NCBI RefSeq assembly: GCF_003846175.1
Contig: NZ_ML123045.1
Span: 832,077-885,403 of the forward strand
Source of the DNA: Streptomyces sp. ADI95-17
GTDB lineage: Bacteria; Actinomycetota; Actinomycetes; Streptomycetales; Streptomycetaceae
DNA length: 53,327 bases
Direction of reading: 5' to 3'
Part shown: in pieces, positions 18,774 to 26,999 of the stretch
Layout of the letters: every line of letters begins with the position of its first letter
Position numbering within the stretch: position 1 is the first letter of the stretch
The notes under the pieces: model-generated
What the model was told of the DNA's origin: nothing
The model's input: the letters and a program-made list of their open reading frames with translations, nothing else
Database searches by the model: none
Program-made: the position numbers and the translations under genes

Positions 18774-18797
18774 TGAGACGGATGATCATCCGTCTCA
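18774..18797. promoter_or_regulatory. perfect 24-base palindrome upstream of lpdA
   Basis: TGAGACGGATGA is followed directly by its exact complement TCATCCGTCTCA, 173 bases upstream of the lpdA start. The absence of any loop, and a moderate G+C content compared with nearby terminators, favour a protein-binding site over a terminator. Confidence 0.55.
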
Positions 18798-18880
18798 GGG
18801 GGTTACCGCTGCGTAGACCCCTACTGATTTCGTCGAGAGCGAAACCCGCCGGATCCGTGCGGCGATGCCATCGGCGTAAC

Positions 18881-18916
18881 ACGTACGGCCCCGGGCCTAT
18901 GCCCGGGGCCGTACGT
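18881..18916 (-). terminator. terminator hairpin after pepA
   Basis: Perfect 16-base arms (ACGTACGGCCCCGGGC and its complement) flank a 4-base loop, just beyond the pepA stop. Confidence 0.85.
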
Positions 18917-18929
18917 CACGGTCGAGACC

Positions 18930-20486
18930 TCAGCCGAGGTCTCCGGCGGCGGTGCGCTCGGCCAGCTTGACCAGCGTGCGGACCGCGGAGCCGGTGCCGC
19001 CCTTGGGCGTGTAGCCGTACGGCGCGCCCTCGTGGAAGGCCGGACCGGCGATGTCCAGGTGCGCCCAGGCGATGCCCTCGCCCACGAACTCCTGGAGGAA
19101 CAGACCGGCCACCAGGCCGCCGCCCATCCGCTCGCCCATGTTGGCGATGTCGGCGGTCGGGGAGTCCATGCCCTTGCGCAGGTCGGCGGGGAGCGGCATC
19201 GGCCAGGAGGCCTCGCCGACCTCCTCGGCGATCTCGTGGACGGAGGTACGGAAGGCGTCGTCGTTCGCCATGATGCCGAAGGTGCGGTTGCCCAGCGCCA
19301 GCACCATCGCGCCGGTCAGGGTCGCCACGTCGACGATCGCGTCCGGGTTCTCCTCGGAGGCGCGGGTCAGGGCGTCGGCGAGGACGAGCCGGCCCTCGGC
19401 GTCCGTGTTGAGGACCTCGACGGTCTTGCCGCTGTACATGCGCAGCACGTCACCGGGGCGGGTGGCGTTGCCCGACGGCATGTTCTCGGCGAGCGCCAGC
19501 CAGCCGGTCACGTTGACCTGGAGGCCGAGGCGGGAGGCCGCGACGACGGCGGCGAACACGGCGGCGGCGCCGCTCATGTCGCACTTCATCGTCTCGTTGT
19601 GGCCGGCCGGCTTCAGCGAGATGCCGCCCGAGTCGTAGGTGATGCCCTTGCCGACCAGGGCCAGGGTCTTCTCCGCCTTCGGGTGCGTGTAGGCGAGCTT
19701 CACCAGACGCGGGCCGTGGGTCGAGCCCTGGCCGACGCCGAGCAGACCGCCGAAGCCGCCCTTGACGAGCGCCTTCTCGTCGAGGACCTGCACCTTGATG
19801 CCGTGCTCCTTGCCCGCGGCGGTGGCCACGGCGGCGAAGGACTCGGGGTACAGGTCGTTCGGCGGGGTGTTGATCAGGTCGCGGGCGCGGTTGATCTCCT
19901 CGGCCACCGCGGCGGCGCGCTCGGCGGCCGCCTTGAACGCCTTGTCGCGCGGCTTGGCGCCGAGCAGGGCGACCTCGCCGAGCGGCAGCTTCGCGCCGTT
20001 GCCGTTCTTCTTGCCCTTGGGGGCGAGCTTGTCCTCGCCGCCCTGGTACGCGGTGAAGGCGTACGCGCCCAGGAGCGCGCCCTCGGCGATCGCCTCGGCG
20101 TCCTCGGCGGAGGCGACGGGCAGCGCGAAGCCGGCCTTCTTCGAGCCGGACAGGGCACGGGCGGCCGAACCGGCGGCCCGGCGCAGCGCCTCGGTGTCGT
20201 ACGCCTCGTCCTTCTGCGGGACCGGGCCGAGCCCGACCGCGATGACGACCGGGACCTTGAGGCCGTCGGGCGCGGGGAGCTTGGTCACCTCGCCCTCGGC
20301 ACCTGCGGCGCCCAGGGCCTGCAGGACGGTGGCGAGCTTTCCGTCGAACGCCTTGTCCACGGCCTCGGAGCCCGGTGCGAGGACCAGACTCCCAGCCTTG
20401 GACCCAGAGCCCTTGGCGACGCCGACGACGAGTGCGTCGGCGCGCAGCGTCGCCGCACCGGCAGTGCTGAGAGTGAGAGCAGTCAC
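18930..20486 (-). CDS. pepA: leucyl aminopeptidase (M17)
   Basis: This 518-residue enzyme removes N-terminal amino acids from peptides using two metal ions. The signature NTDAEGRLVLADAL and the metal and active-site segment KGITYDSGGISLKP are intact; K, D and R residues of the M17 active site are present. The N-terminal third is the variable macro-like domain. The start is GTG (VTALTLSTAGAATL) rather than the upstream ATG, whose 26 extra codons are unlike PepA. A GGAAGCGAG ribosome-binding site precedes it. The enzyme is cytoplasmic and probably hexameric. Confidence 0.95.
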   Translation of the reverse strand: MTALTLSTAGAATLRADALVVGVAKGSGSKAGSLVLAPGSEAVDKAFDGKLATVLQALGAAGAEGEVTKLPAPDGLKVPVVIAVGLGPVPQKDEAYDTEALRRAAGSAARALSGSKKAGFALPVASAEDAEAIAEGALLGAYAFTAYQGGEDKLAPKGKKNGNGAKLPLGEVALLGAKPRDKAFKAAAERAAAVAEEINRARDLINTPPNDLYPESFAAVATAAGKEHGIKVQVLDEKALVKGGFGGLLGVGQGSTHGPRLVKLAYTHPKAEKTLALVGKGITYDSGGISLKPAGHNETMKCDMSGAAAVFAAVVAASRLGLQVNVTGWLALAENMPSGNATRPGDVLRMYSGKTVEVLNTDAEGRLVLADALTRASEENPDAIVDVATLTGAMVLALGNRTFGIMANDDAFRTSVHEIAEEVGEASWPMPLPADLRKGMDSPTADIANMGERMGGGLVAGLFLQEFVGEGIAWAHLDIAGPAFHEGAPYGYTPKGGTGSAVRTLVKLAERTAAGDLG

Positions 20487-20756
20487 GGTGGTGAAATCTC
20501 GCTTCCGTTGAGTTCGATGTCGGTCTGTGCTGGCCGAGGGGGTGGCCGACCGTGCCCGGCGCATCGTAGACGCCGCCGCAATGTGCCGGGAATGAGCCTA
20601 CGCGCGCCCTTGGTGCGGGAACACGGCGGCGGGCCGTCGGTGGCTCGTTGTGGCGCCACGGCCCCGGGCCCGGACGGCCCGGCCGGGGTCCGTGCGGCCG
20701 GAAGAGGCGGTGGACATAGGGTCGTTGGAGGTGAAAGGCCCTATGGGGGGAGAACC

Positions 20757-21596
20757 ATGCGCGCCCGTGGGGTCGCAGGCACGACGCGAGGAAGCCGGGC
20801 GCTGCCCGTCGCCGTACTGATTCTGCTGGCCCTGCTGGCCGGCTGCACCTCGGCACCGGAACCCGCCGGGAAGGACCACTGGCGGCCGGAACCGGGCACC
20901 CGCTGGCAGTGGCAGCTCTCCGGCAGGCTGGATCCGACGGTGGACGTCCCGGTGTACGACATCGACGGCTTTGACCACGGGGCCGCGGCGGTGGGGGATC
21001 TGCACCGCCGGGGCCGCAAGGTGATCTGCTACCTCTCCACCGGTGCCTGGGAGGACTTCCGTCCGGACGCCGGGAAGTTCCCCGCCTCGGTGCGCGGCAA
21101 GGGCAACGGCTGGGAGGGGGAGCACTGGCTCGACATCCGCCGCACGGACGTCCTGGAGCCGCTGATGGAGCGGCGGATCGAGATGTGCGCCGAGAAGGGG
21201 TTCGACGCGGTGGAGCCCGACAACATGGACGGCTACCGCAACCGCACCGGCTTCCCGCTGACCGCCGCCGACCAGTTGCGCTACAACCGGCTCATCGCCC
21301 GGCTCGCCCACCGCCACGGGCTCGCCGTCGGCCTGAAGAACGACCTCGGGCAGATCCCGGAGCTGGAGCCGGACTTCGACTTCGCGGTCAACGAGCAGTG
21401 CGCGCAGTACGACGAGTGCGAGGAGCTCACCCCGTTCGTGAAGGCGGGCAAGGCCGTCTTCCACGTCGAGTACGAGCTGCCCGTCGCCCGGTTCTGCGCC
21501 GATTCGCGACGGCTGGGGCTCAGCTCCCTGCTGAAGAAGTACGAACTCGGCGTGTGGCGCCAGGAGTGCCCGAAGGGCCGCGCGCAGAACGGCTAA
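20757..21596 (+). CDS. secreted GH114-like lipoprotein (endo-alpha-1,4-polygalactosaminidase family)
   Basis: The 279-residue protein has a lipoprotein signal peptide (LPVAVLILLALLAGC, lipobox cysteine C30). The mature domain resembles the GH114/TM1410 TIM-barrel family: VPVYDIDGFDH, VICYLSTGAWEDFRPD, FDAVEPDNMDGYRN and VGLKNDLGQI. Those conserved Asp and Glu residues are the likely catalytic carboxylates. The family acts on galactosamine-containing polysaccharide, but substrate specificity here is an inference. The start ATG has GGGGGGAG upstream. The stop codon overlaps the stop of cobS on the other strand. Confidence 0.86.
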   Translation: MRARGVAGTTRGSRALPVAVLILLALLAGCTSAPEPAGKDHWRPEPGTRWQWQLSGRLDPTVDVPVYDIDGFDHGAAAVGDLHRRGRKVICYLSTGAWEDFRPDAGKFPASVRGKGNGWEGEHWLDIRRTDVLEPLMERRIEMCAEKGFDAVEPDNMDGYRNRTGFPLTAADQLRYNRLIARLAHRHGLAVGLKNDLGQIPELEPDFDFAVNEQCAQYDECEELTPFVKAGKAVFHVEYELPVARFCADSRRLGLSSLLKKYELGVWRQECPKGRAQNG

Positions 21597-22372
21597 CCGA
21601 ACGTCAGGGCCACCAGGGCCGCCGTCGCCGCCGTCTCCGCCAGCGCGCCGAACACGTCGCCGGTCACCCCGCCGAAGCGCCGCACACAGTGCCGCAGCAG
21701 GAGCTGGGAGACCCCGAGCGCGGCCACCGCGGCCAGCGCGTGGTGCAGCGCCCCGTACCCGCCGAGCAGCGCACCGGCCCCCGCGCAGCCCGCGACCACC
21801 ACGGCCCCGACCAGCACCGCGCCCCGCCCGGTGACCGTCCCCGCCACCGCCGCGCCCAGCCCCTCCGGACGGGCCGGCGGCACGCCCCGGCGGGAGGCCA
21901 GGGTGAGCGCGAGCCGGGCGGTGACCGCGGCGACGGCCGCCGCCACCGCGCCGTACGCCCAGCCCCGCCCGTACAGCTCGGCCAGCGCGGCGACCTGGGC
22001 CAGCAGCACGAACAGCAGGGTGATCACACCGAACGGCCCAATGTCCGACTGCTTCATGATCCGCAGGGCGTCGTCGGCGGGCCTGCCGCTGCCCAGACCG
22101 TCGGCGGTGTCCGCGAGACCGTCCAGATGCAGACCCCGGGTCAGCGCGGCGGGCACGGCGGCCGAGGCGACCGCGGCGAGCAGCGGTGCCGAGCCGAGCA
22201 GCAGCAACAGGCCGCCGGCCGCCGCCGAGAGCAGCCCCACCACGAGACCGGCGAGCGGCGCGCACAGCATTCCGGCGCGGGCGGCCTCGCGGTCCCAGCG
22301 GGTGACGCGGACGGGGAGCACGGTCAGGGTGCCGAAGGCGAAACGGATGCCGTGGCTGTTCAGGGAGGTCAC
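21593..22372 (-). CDS. cobS: adenosylcobinamide-GDP ribazoletransferase (cobalamin synthase)
   Basis: CobS joins adenosylcobinamide-GDP to alpha-ribazole (phosphate) in the membrane, the last step of the nucleotide-loop pathway. The 259-residue protein is very hydrophobic, with about six to seven membrane spans. It carries the polar metal-binding motif LDGLADTADGLGSG and the downstream R(I)MKQSDIGPFGV. The start codon is GTG. Its substrates come from CobU and CobT, encoded 4-5 kb away on the same strand, with unrelated membrane genes between them. Confidence 0.93.
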   Translation of the reverse strand: MTSLNSHGIRFAFGTLTVLPVRVTRWDREAARAGMLCAPLAGLVVGLLSAAAGGLLLLLGSAPLLAAVASAAVPAALTRGLHLDGLADTADGLGSGRPADDALRIMKQSDIGPFGVITLLFVLLAQVAALAELYGRGWAYGAVAAAVAAVTARLALTLASRRGVPPARPEGLGAAVAGTVTGRGAVLVGAVVVAGCAGAGALLGGYGALHHALAAVAALGVSQLLLRHCVRRFGGVTGDVFGALAETAATAALVALTFG

Positions 22373-22460
22373 GGCGCGCAGGCTAATCGGTGCGCCCGGC
22401 CGATAGATTGCCCGTAACGCTACATATCAGGGCAGAAACGGCTTATCGGGAGTGGGTGGC

Positions 22461-23222
22461 ATGGGTCACTGGTTCGATCAGAACATCGTCGAGCCGGGGA
22501 AGCTGCCGCTGCTCCTCGCCCTGGCCGCCTTCGTGCTCACCTTCGCGATCACCCGGCTCATCACCCGGATGATCCGGGCGGGGAAGGGCCCGTTCCGCAA
22601 CATCACACCCGGCGGTATGCACATCCACCACGTGGTTCCCGGGGTGGTGCTGAGCGTCGTCGGCGGTTTCGGCGCGGTCGCCAGCGGACGGCAGGGCGTC
22701 GCCGCGGGGATCTGGGCCGTGGTCTTCGGCATGGGTGCGGGGCTGGTGCTGGACGAGTTCGCCCTGATCCTCCATCTCGACGACGTGTACTGGACCGAGG
22801 AGGGCCGCCGGAGCGTGGAGGTGGTGGTCCTCACCGCGGCGCTGGTTCTGCTGGTGCTGGGCGGATTCTCACCGCTCGGCGTGAACGAGCTGAGCAGCGA
22901 CGAGCAGCAGGACCGGCTCGGCGTGATCCTGACCCTGATCGTCAACTTCTGCTTCGTGCTGATCGCGCTCTTCAAGGGCAAGGCGCGGCTCGCGGTCGTC
23001 GGCACGCTGGTCCCGTTCGTCGCGCTGATCGGCGCGGTCCGGCTGGCCCGGCCGACCTCGATGTGGGCCAGGCGCTTCTACCGCAACCGGCACCGGGCCC
23101 GCGCCCGGTCGGTGCTGCGCGCCTATCACCACGATGTGCGCTGGGTGGGCCCGCGGCGCAGGTTCGAGGATCTGATCGGCGGCGCACCGGACCGGGTGCC
23201 GCTCCCGGGACGCAAGTCCTGA
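22461..23222 (+). CDS. integral membrane protein of unknown function
   Basis: The protein begins MGHWFDQNIVEPGK and has about five hydrophobic segments. A histidine-rich stretch GGMHIHHVVPG follows the first span, and LDEFALILHLDDVYW lies after the third. The C-terminal tail (about 60 residues) is Arg-rich and cytoplasmic. I do not recognise a characterised family; conserved His and acidic residues near the membrane face could bind a metal. The start is the ATG at 22461, because GGGAG overlaps an upstream GTG (22452) and is correctly spaced for the ATG. Its 3' end overlaps the convergent rhomboid-like gene by 97 bases. Confidence 0.85.
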   Translation: MGHWFDQNIVEPGKLPLLLALAAFVLTFAITRLITRMIRAGKGPFRNITPGGMHIHHVVPGVVLSVVGGFGAVASGRQGVAAGIWAVVFGMGAGLVLDEFALILHLDDVYWTEEGRRSVEVVVLTAALVLLVLGGFSPLGVNELSSDEQQDRLGVILTLIVNFCFVLIALFKGKARLAVVGTLVPFVALIGAVRLARPTSMWARRFYRNRHRARARSVLRAYHHDVRWVGPRRRFEDLIGGAPDRVPLPGRKS

Positions 23223-23884
23223 TCCCGGGGCCGGTCCCGGCGGGGTGCGCGGACGCACATCAGGAGGACGGCGGCGATCGCCACCAGGTGCTCCTTGCCC
23301 GCCAGATTGTTCTTCAGGACCATCTCGGCCACCATCGCCACGATGACCAGCGCCCCGGTGAAACGGGCCCGGTGGACGTAACAGAGGTAGACGGCGAGGC
23401 CGACCACCGCCGCGGACGGCCCGGTGTCGGCGATCACGGCGTCCGAGGCCGGCAGCCCGAACGGCCCGTCCGGGCCGAGCGCGACACCGATCCGCGCGTA
23501 CAGCGTCCCGGCCAGCGTCGCCACGTACGCGATCAGCAGCGTGCGCCACCGGCCCAGGCAGATCTCGGCGGTGCCGAACACCACCAGGATCTGGGCCAGC
23601 GCACCCCAGACCGGCAGATCCGGCGCCGGCACGAACAGTGACAACGGCGTACGCAACAGGGAGAGCGGCAGCGGGTCCTCGGCCTTCACCGTCCCGAGGG
23701 CGTGCACCACCCCGAGTCCCCACGAGTGCTGCTGCAGCGCGTGGAGCAATGCCGTCAGACAGACCGCGGCGACCGTCATCGGGATCGCCCGCAGCCGGTC
23801 GGTGGCGAGCGCCGCGCGTACGGTCGCCGACAGCGAACCCCATTCGCGGCGAGCCGCCCGGCGCAGGGCGCGCACGGGTCTCAT
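23126..23884 (-). CDS. rhomboid-like membrane protein
   Basis: The 252-residue protein has about six hydrophobic spans. The segment DTGPSAAVVGLAVYL resembles the GxS catalytic helix of rhomboid proteases, and GKEHLVAIAAVLL supplies a histidine in a late span. Whether it is an active protease or a rhomboid-fold pseudoenzyme is unclear. The ATG overlaps the TGA of the upstream DUF2156 gene (ATGA), which implies translational coupling. The last 32 codons or so are antisense to the end of the convergent membrane gene. Confidence 0.8.
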   Translation of the reverse strand: MRPVRALRRAARREWGSLSATVRAALATDRLRAIPMTVAAVCLTALLHALQQHSWGLGVVHALGTVKAEDPLPLSLLRTPLSLFVPAPDLPVWGALAQILVVFGTAEICLGRWRTLLIAYVATLAGTLYARIGVALGPDGPFGLPASDAVIADTGPSAAVVGLAVYLCYVHRARFTGALVIVAMVAEMVLKNNLAGKEHLVAIAAVLLMCVRAPRRDRPRDQDLRPGSGTRSGAPPIRSSNLRRGPTQRTSW

Positions 23885-25683
23885 CCATCGGCCCCGAGAT
23901 GCGAGCGGTGCAGCCACTTGGGCAGACCGGGCGCCTCCAGGAACCCTTCGGCGCGGCCCGCCGCGACACCGATGCGCAGCAGGTCCGAGCTCTTCTCGAA
24001 CAGCATGAAGCGGGGCTCCCAGATCGGCCGGTACTTGGCGTTGGCGCGGTACAGCGACTCGATCTGCCACCAGCGCGAGAAGAAACTGAGCATCGAGCGC
24101 CACAGCCTCAGCACCGGTCCGGCGCCGAGCCGCGAACCACGCTCGAAGACGGACCGGAACATCGCGAAGTTCAGCGAGACCTGCGTGATCCCGATCTCCT
24201 GGGCGCGTTGGAGGAGCTCGATGACCATGAACTCCATCAGCCCGTTCTCCGCGTCCCGGTCACGGCGCATCAGGTCCAGCGAGAGGCCGTTCGGCCCCCA
24301 GGGCACGAAGCTCAGTACCGCGCGCAACTCGCCCGGAACGCCCTCCTCGGTGGGGGCGTTGCGGCATTCGAGCATCACGCACCGGCCGTCGCCCGGATCG
24401 CCGAGCCGGCCCAGCGCCATCGAGAAGCCGCGTTCGGTCGCCCCGTCGCGCCAGTCGTCGGCGCGCCGCACCAGTTCGGCCATCTCCGCCCCGGGGATGT
24501 CCGCGTGGCGGCGGACGGTCACTTCGTACCCGGCGCGCCGGACCCGGTTGTACGCCTGGCGGACGGTCCGCATCGCCCGCCCCTCCAGGGTGAACTCGGC
24601 GGTCTCCACGATCGCTTCGTCGCCCAGCTCCAGGGCGTCGAGGCCGTGCCGTGCGTAGACCGTGCCGCCCTCCTCGCTCACCCCCATCACCGCCGGGATC
24701 CAGCCGTGCTCGCGGGCCTCGGCCAGCCATGGCTCGATCGCCCCCGGCCAGGCCTCCGGGTCGCCGATGGGATCACCGGAGGCGAGCGAGACCCCACCCA
24801 CCACCCGGTAGGTGACGGCGGCCTTCCCGGTGGGGGACCAGATGACGCTCTTCTCCCGGCGCAGCGAGAAGTAGCCGAGCGAGTCGCGCTCGCCGTGCTT
24901 CTCCAGCAGCGCCCGGAGCCGGGCCTCGTCCTCGGGGGTGATCGGGTCGACGGCCCGGCGGGACCGGAACGCCGCGTACACGACGGCGATCAGCAGCAGC
25001 GTGGAGAGCACGTTGATGGTGACGTTGACCCAGCCGGGGGCGGTGATCCCGGGGAAGGAGGCGTCGTTGTCGGCGACCGAGACCAGCCGCAGCGCCCCGT
25101 AGCGCCAGCGGTCCAGGAAGGTCGCGCGGTAGTCGTCGGTCGCGGTGTTGGTGAGGGTGACCAGGCCCGCGGCGAGCAGTGAGGTGACCAGCAGCCCGCC
25201 GATCGCGACGACGGCCGCCAGCTTCGGGTTGGACCGGTCGCCCTTCGCGTAGAACTCGCGCCGGCCGAGGATCAGCGCCAGGACGAAGGCGGCGGTCAGC
25301 GCCAGCGAGATCCAGTTCTGCGGATACCGCCGGACCTCGGGGGACGCGATCACCAGGGCGAAGAGGAGCAGCAGCAGGCCGCTCACCACCATGTTCACGA
25401 TCCAGGCGGCCCGCTTGCGGCGGCGCATGGTGACCGCCAGGAAGAGTGCGACGACCCCGGAGGAGAACCCCGCGGTGAGCAGATAGGGGGTGAAGTAGTT
25501 CTCCGTGTTGTGGCGGCGCAGATCGTTGCCGAGAGTGACCCAGACGGCGCTCAGGAAGTTGATGAACGACACGACGCGCAGGTACCAGATGGCGAATGCC
25601 GCGCTGCGCCGTGACCGGACGGTGCTCGGTGACCGGACGGTGTCCCGCCCGGATTCGTCGGTGGCCAATCGGACCTCTCCCAT
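23881..25683 (-). CDS. MprF/LysX-like membrane protein with C-terminal DUF2156 (aminoacyl-phospholipid synthase-like) domain
   Basis: The first 240 or so residues contain six hydrophobic spans. Residues about 265-580 are a DUF2156 domain of the GNAT-like fold (EKSVIWSPTGKAAVTYRVVG, GGVSLASGDPIGD, RQAYNRVRRAGYEV, MEFMVIELLQRAQEIG). Such domains transfer lysine or alanine from aminoacyl-tRNA to phosphatidylglycerol, reducing negative surface charge. Unlike mycobacterial LysX, no lysyl-tRNA synthetase domain is attached. The length is 600 residues, and the start is the ATG of MGEVRLATDES. It is coupled to the rhomboid-like gene downstream. Amino-acid specificity cannot be read from sequence. Confidence 0.87.
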   Translation of the reverse strand: MGEVRLATDESGRDTVRSPSTVRSRRSAAFAIWYLRVVSFINFLSAVWVTLGNDLRRHNTENYFTPYLLTAGFSSGVVALFLAVTMRRRKRAAWIVNMVVSGLLLLLFALVIASPEVRRYPQNWISLALTAAFVLALILGRREFYAKGDRSNPKLAAVVAIGGLLVTSLLAAGLVTLTNTATDDYRATFLDRWRYGALRLVSVADNDASFPGITAPGWVNVTINVLSTLLLIAVVYAAFRSRRAVDPITPEDEARLRALLEKHGERDSLGYFSLRREKSVIWSPTGKAAVTYRVVGGVSLASGDPIGDPEAWPGAIEPWLAEAREHGWIPAVMGVSEEGGTVYARHGLDALELGDEAIVETAEFTLEGRAMRTVRQAYNRVRRAGYEVTVRRHADIPGAEMAELVRRADDWRDGATERGFSMALGRLGDPGDGRCVMLECRNAPTEEGVPGELRAVLSFVPWGPNGLSLDLMRRDRDAENGLMEFMVIELLQRAQEIGITQVSLNFAMFRSVFERGSRLGAGPVLRLWRSMLSFFSRWWQIESLYRANAKYRPIWEPRFMLFEKSSDLLRIGVAAGRAEGFLEAPGLPKWLHRSHLGADG

Positions 25684-25771
25684 GAAAAGCGATCATATGG
25701 TGCATCGCACTGCATGAGGGACTGCGCTGCGGCCGGTCTTCGACGGCCGCAGCGGCGCCGGTCCGTGAGGC

Positions 25772-26878
25772 TCAGGTCGCGTCGCCGTACGCGGCGCCGG
25801 CCCCGGCTCCCTCGTCGGCGCCGTCCTTCTCCTCGGCGACGGGGTCGCGTTCGGGCAGCTCGGCCGCGAGTGCGGCCGCGGCCCGGACGAGCGGGAGTGC
25901 GAGCAGTGCCCCGCTTCCTTCTCCCACGATGACGCCGTGGTCCAGCAGCGGGTTGAGCGCCATCCGGTCCAGCGCCTTGGCCTGGGCCGGCTCACCGCTC
26001 GCCTGCCCCGCCAGCCACCAGTCCGGCGCCCGGAAGGCGGCCCGCTGGCCCACCAGCGCACAGGCCGCGGAGACCACGCCGTCCAGGATCACCGGCAGCC
26101 TGCGCACCGCGCACTGCAACAGGAACCCGGTCATCGCCGCCAGATCCGCACCGCCCACCGTGGCCAGCAGCTCCAGCTGGTCGCCGAGGACCGGCCGGGC
26201 CCGCCGCAGCGCGTCCCGGATCGCCGCGCACTTGCGCATCCACGCCAGGTCGTCGATGCCCGCGCCGCCGCGCCCGGTGACCACCGAGGCGTCCGTACCG
26301 CACAGCGCCGCGATCAGGGTGGCCGCGGCCGTGGTCCCGCCCACGCTCAGATCGCCGAGCACCACCAGATCGGTGCCCGAGTCGGCCTCCTCGTCGGCGA
26401 TCGCCATGCCCAGCCGTACCGCCCGCTCGGCCTCCTCGGCCGTCAGCGCGTCCTCGATGTCGATCCGGCCGCTGCCCCGCCGCACCCGATGACGCACCAC
26501 CGGCTCGGGCAGCAGCTCCGGATCGCAGTCCAGGCCGGCGTCGACGATCCGTACCGGTACGGAGAACTGCCGGGCCAGCACCGCGAGCGGCGTCGCACCG
26601 TCCAGCGTGGCCCGCACCAGCTCGTACGCGCTGTTGGCCGCGCGCCCGGAGACATCCAGTCCGGCGACCCCGTGATCACCGGCGAAGAGCACCACGCGCG
26701 GCTGCTCGATCGTCTTGACCGGTACGGCCTGCTGAGCGGCCGAGAGCCATTCGCCCAGCTCGTCCAGGCGGCCGAGGGAGCCGACGGGAACGCTCAGGCG
26801 CTCCCGTCGTTCCTCGGCATCGCGCCGTACGCCGCCGTCGGGGCGTTCGATCAGGTCGGAGAAGTCGTCCAGATTCAC
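25772..26878 (-). CDS. cobT: nicotinate-nucleotide-dimethylbenzimidazole phosphoribosyltransferase
   Basis: CobT makes alpha-ribazole phosphate from dimethylbenzimidazole and nicotinate mononucleotide, the lower ligand of cobalamin. Family motifs include VGSLGRLDELG, VVLFAGDHGVA, GDLSVGGTTAAA, TGRGGAGIDD and the catalytic glutamate in VGEGSGALLALPL. The 368-residue length is normal, and a short acidic Ala/Gly tail follows the domain. The start is GTG (VNLDDFSDLIERPDG), with GAGG upstream. It lies downstream of the cobU fusion on the same strand, 121 bases apart, with a hairpin in the gap. Confidence 0.94.
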   Translation of the reverse strand: MNLDDFSDLIERPDGGVRRDAEERRERLSVPVGSLGRLDELGEWLSAAQQAVPVKTIEQPRVVLFAGDHGVAGLDVSGRAANSAYELVRATLDGATPLAVLARQFSVPVRIVDAGLDCDPELLPEPVVRHRVRRGSGRIDIEDALTAEEAERAVRLGMAIADEEADSGTDLVVLGDLSVGGTTAAATLIAALCGTDASVVTGRGGAGIDDLAWMRKCAAIRDALRRARPVLGDQLELLATVGGADLAAMTGFLLQCAVRRLPVILDGVVSAACALVGQRAAFRAPDWWLAGQASGEPAQAKALDRMALNPLLDHGVIVGEGSGALLALPLVRAAAALAAELPERDPVAEEKDGADEGAGAGAAYGDAT

Positions 26879-26916
26879 GGGGGTCTGCCTCGCGGGTCGA
26901 TGCGTCGAGTGGGCCG

Positions 26917-26938
26917 GTGAGCCCGGCGGCGGGCTCAC
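26917..26938 (-). terminator. hairpin between cobU and cobT
   Basis: GTGAGCCCG pairs with CGGGCTCAC (nine bases each) around a 4-base loop. It could partly terminate cobU transcripts or act as an attenuator in the cobT leader. Confidence 0.45.
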
Positions 26939-26999
26939 TGCGGAACAGTACCCGCCGCGTTTCCGGCGCCCGGTCGGCGCGAGGCCCCCGCGGCCCGGG

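Larger units (their letters stand above)
18602..18929. other. 328-base intergenic stretch upstream of lpdA
   Basis: No gene-like frame is present. It holds the pepA terminator hairpin (18881-18916) and a perfect 24-base palindrome (18774-18797). It presumably also contains the lpdA-sucB promoter, which I could not place with confidence. Confidence 0.55.

Noticed and set aside
19032..20756. Long plus-strand extension upstream of the GH114 lipoprotein
   Set aside because: It is antisense to pepA; the real start is the ATG with GGGGGGAG before a signal peptide.
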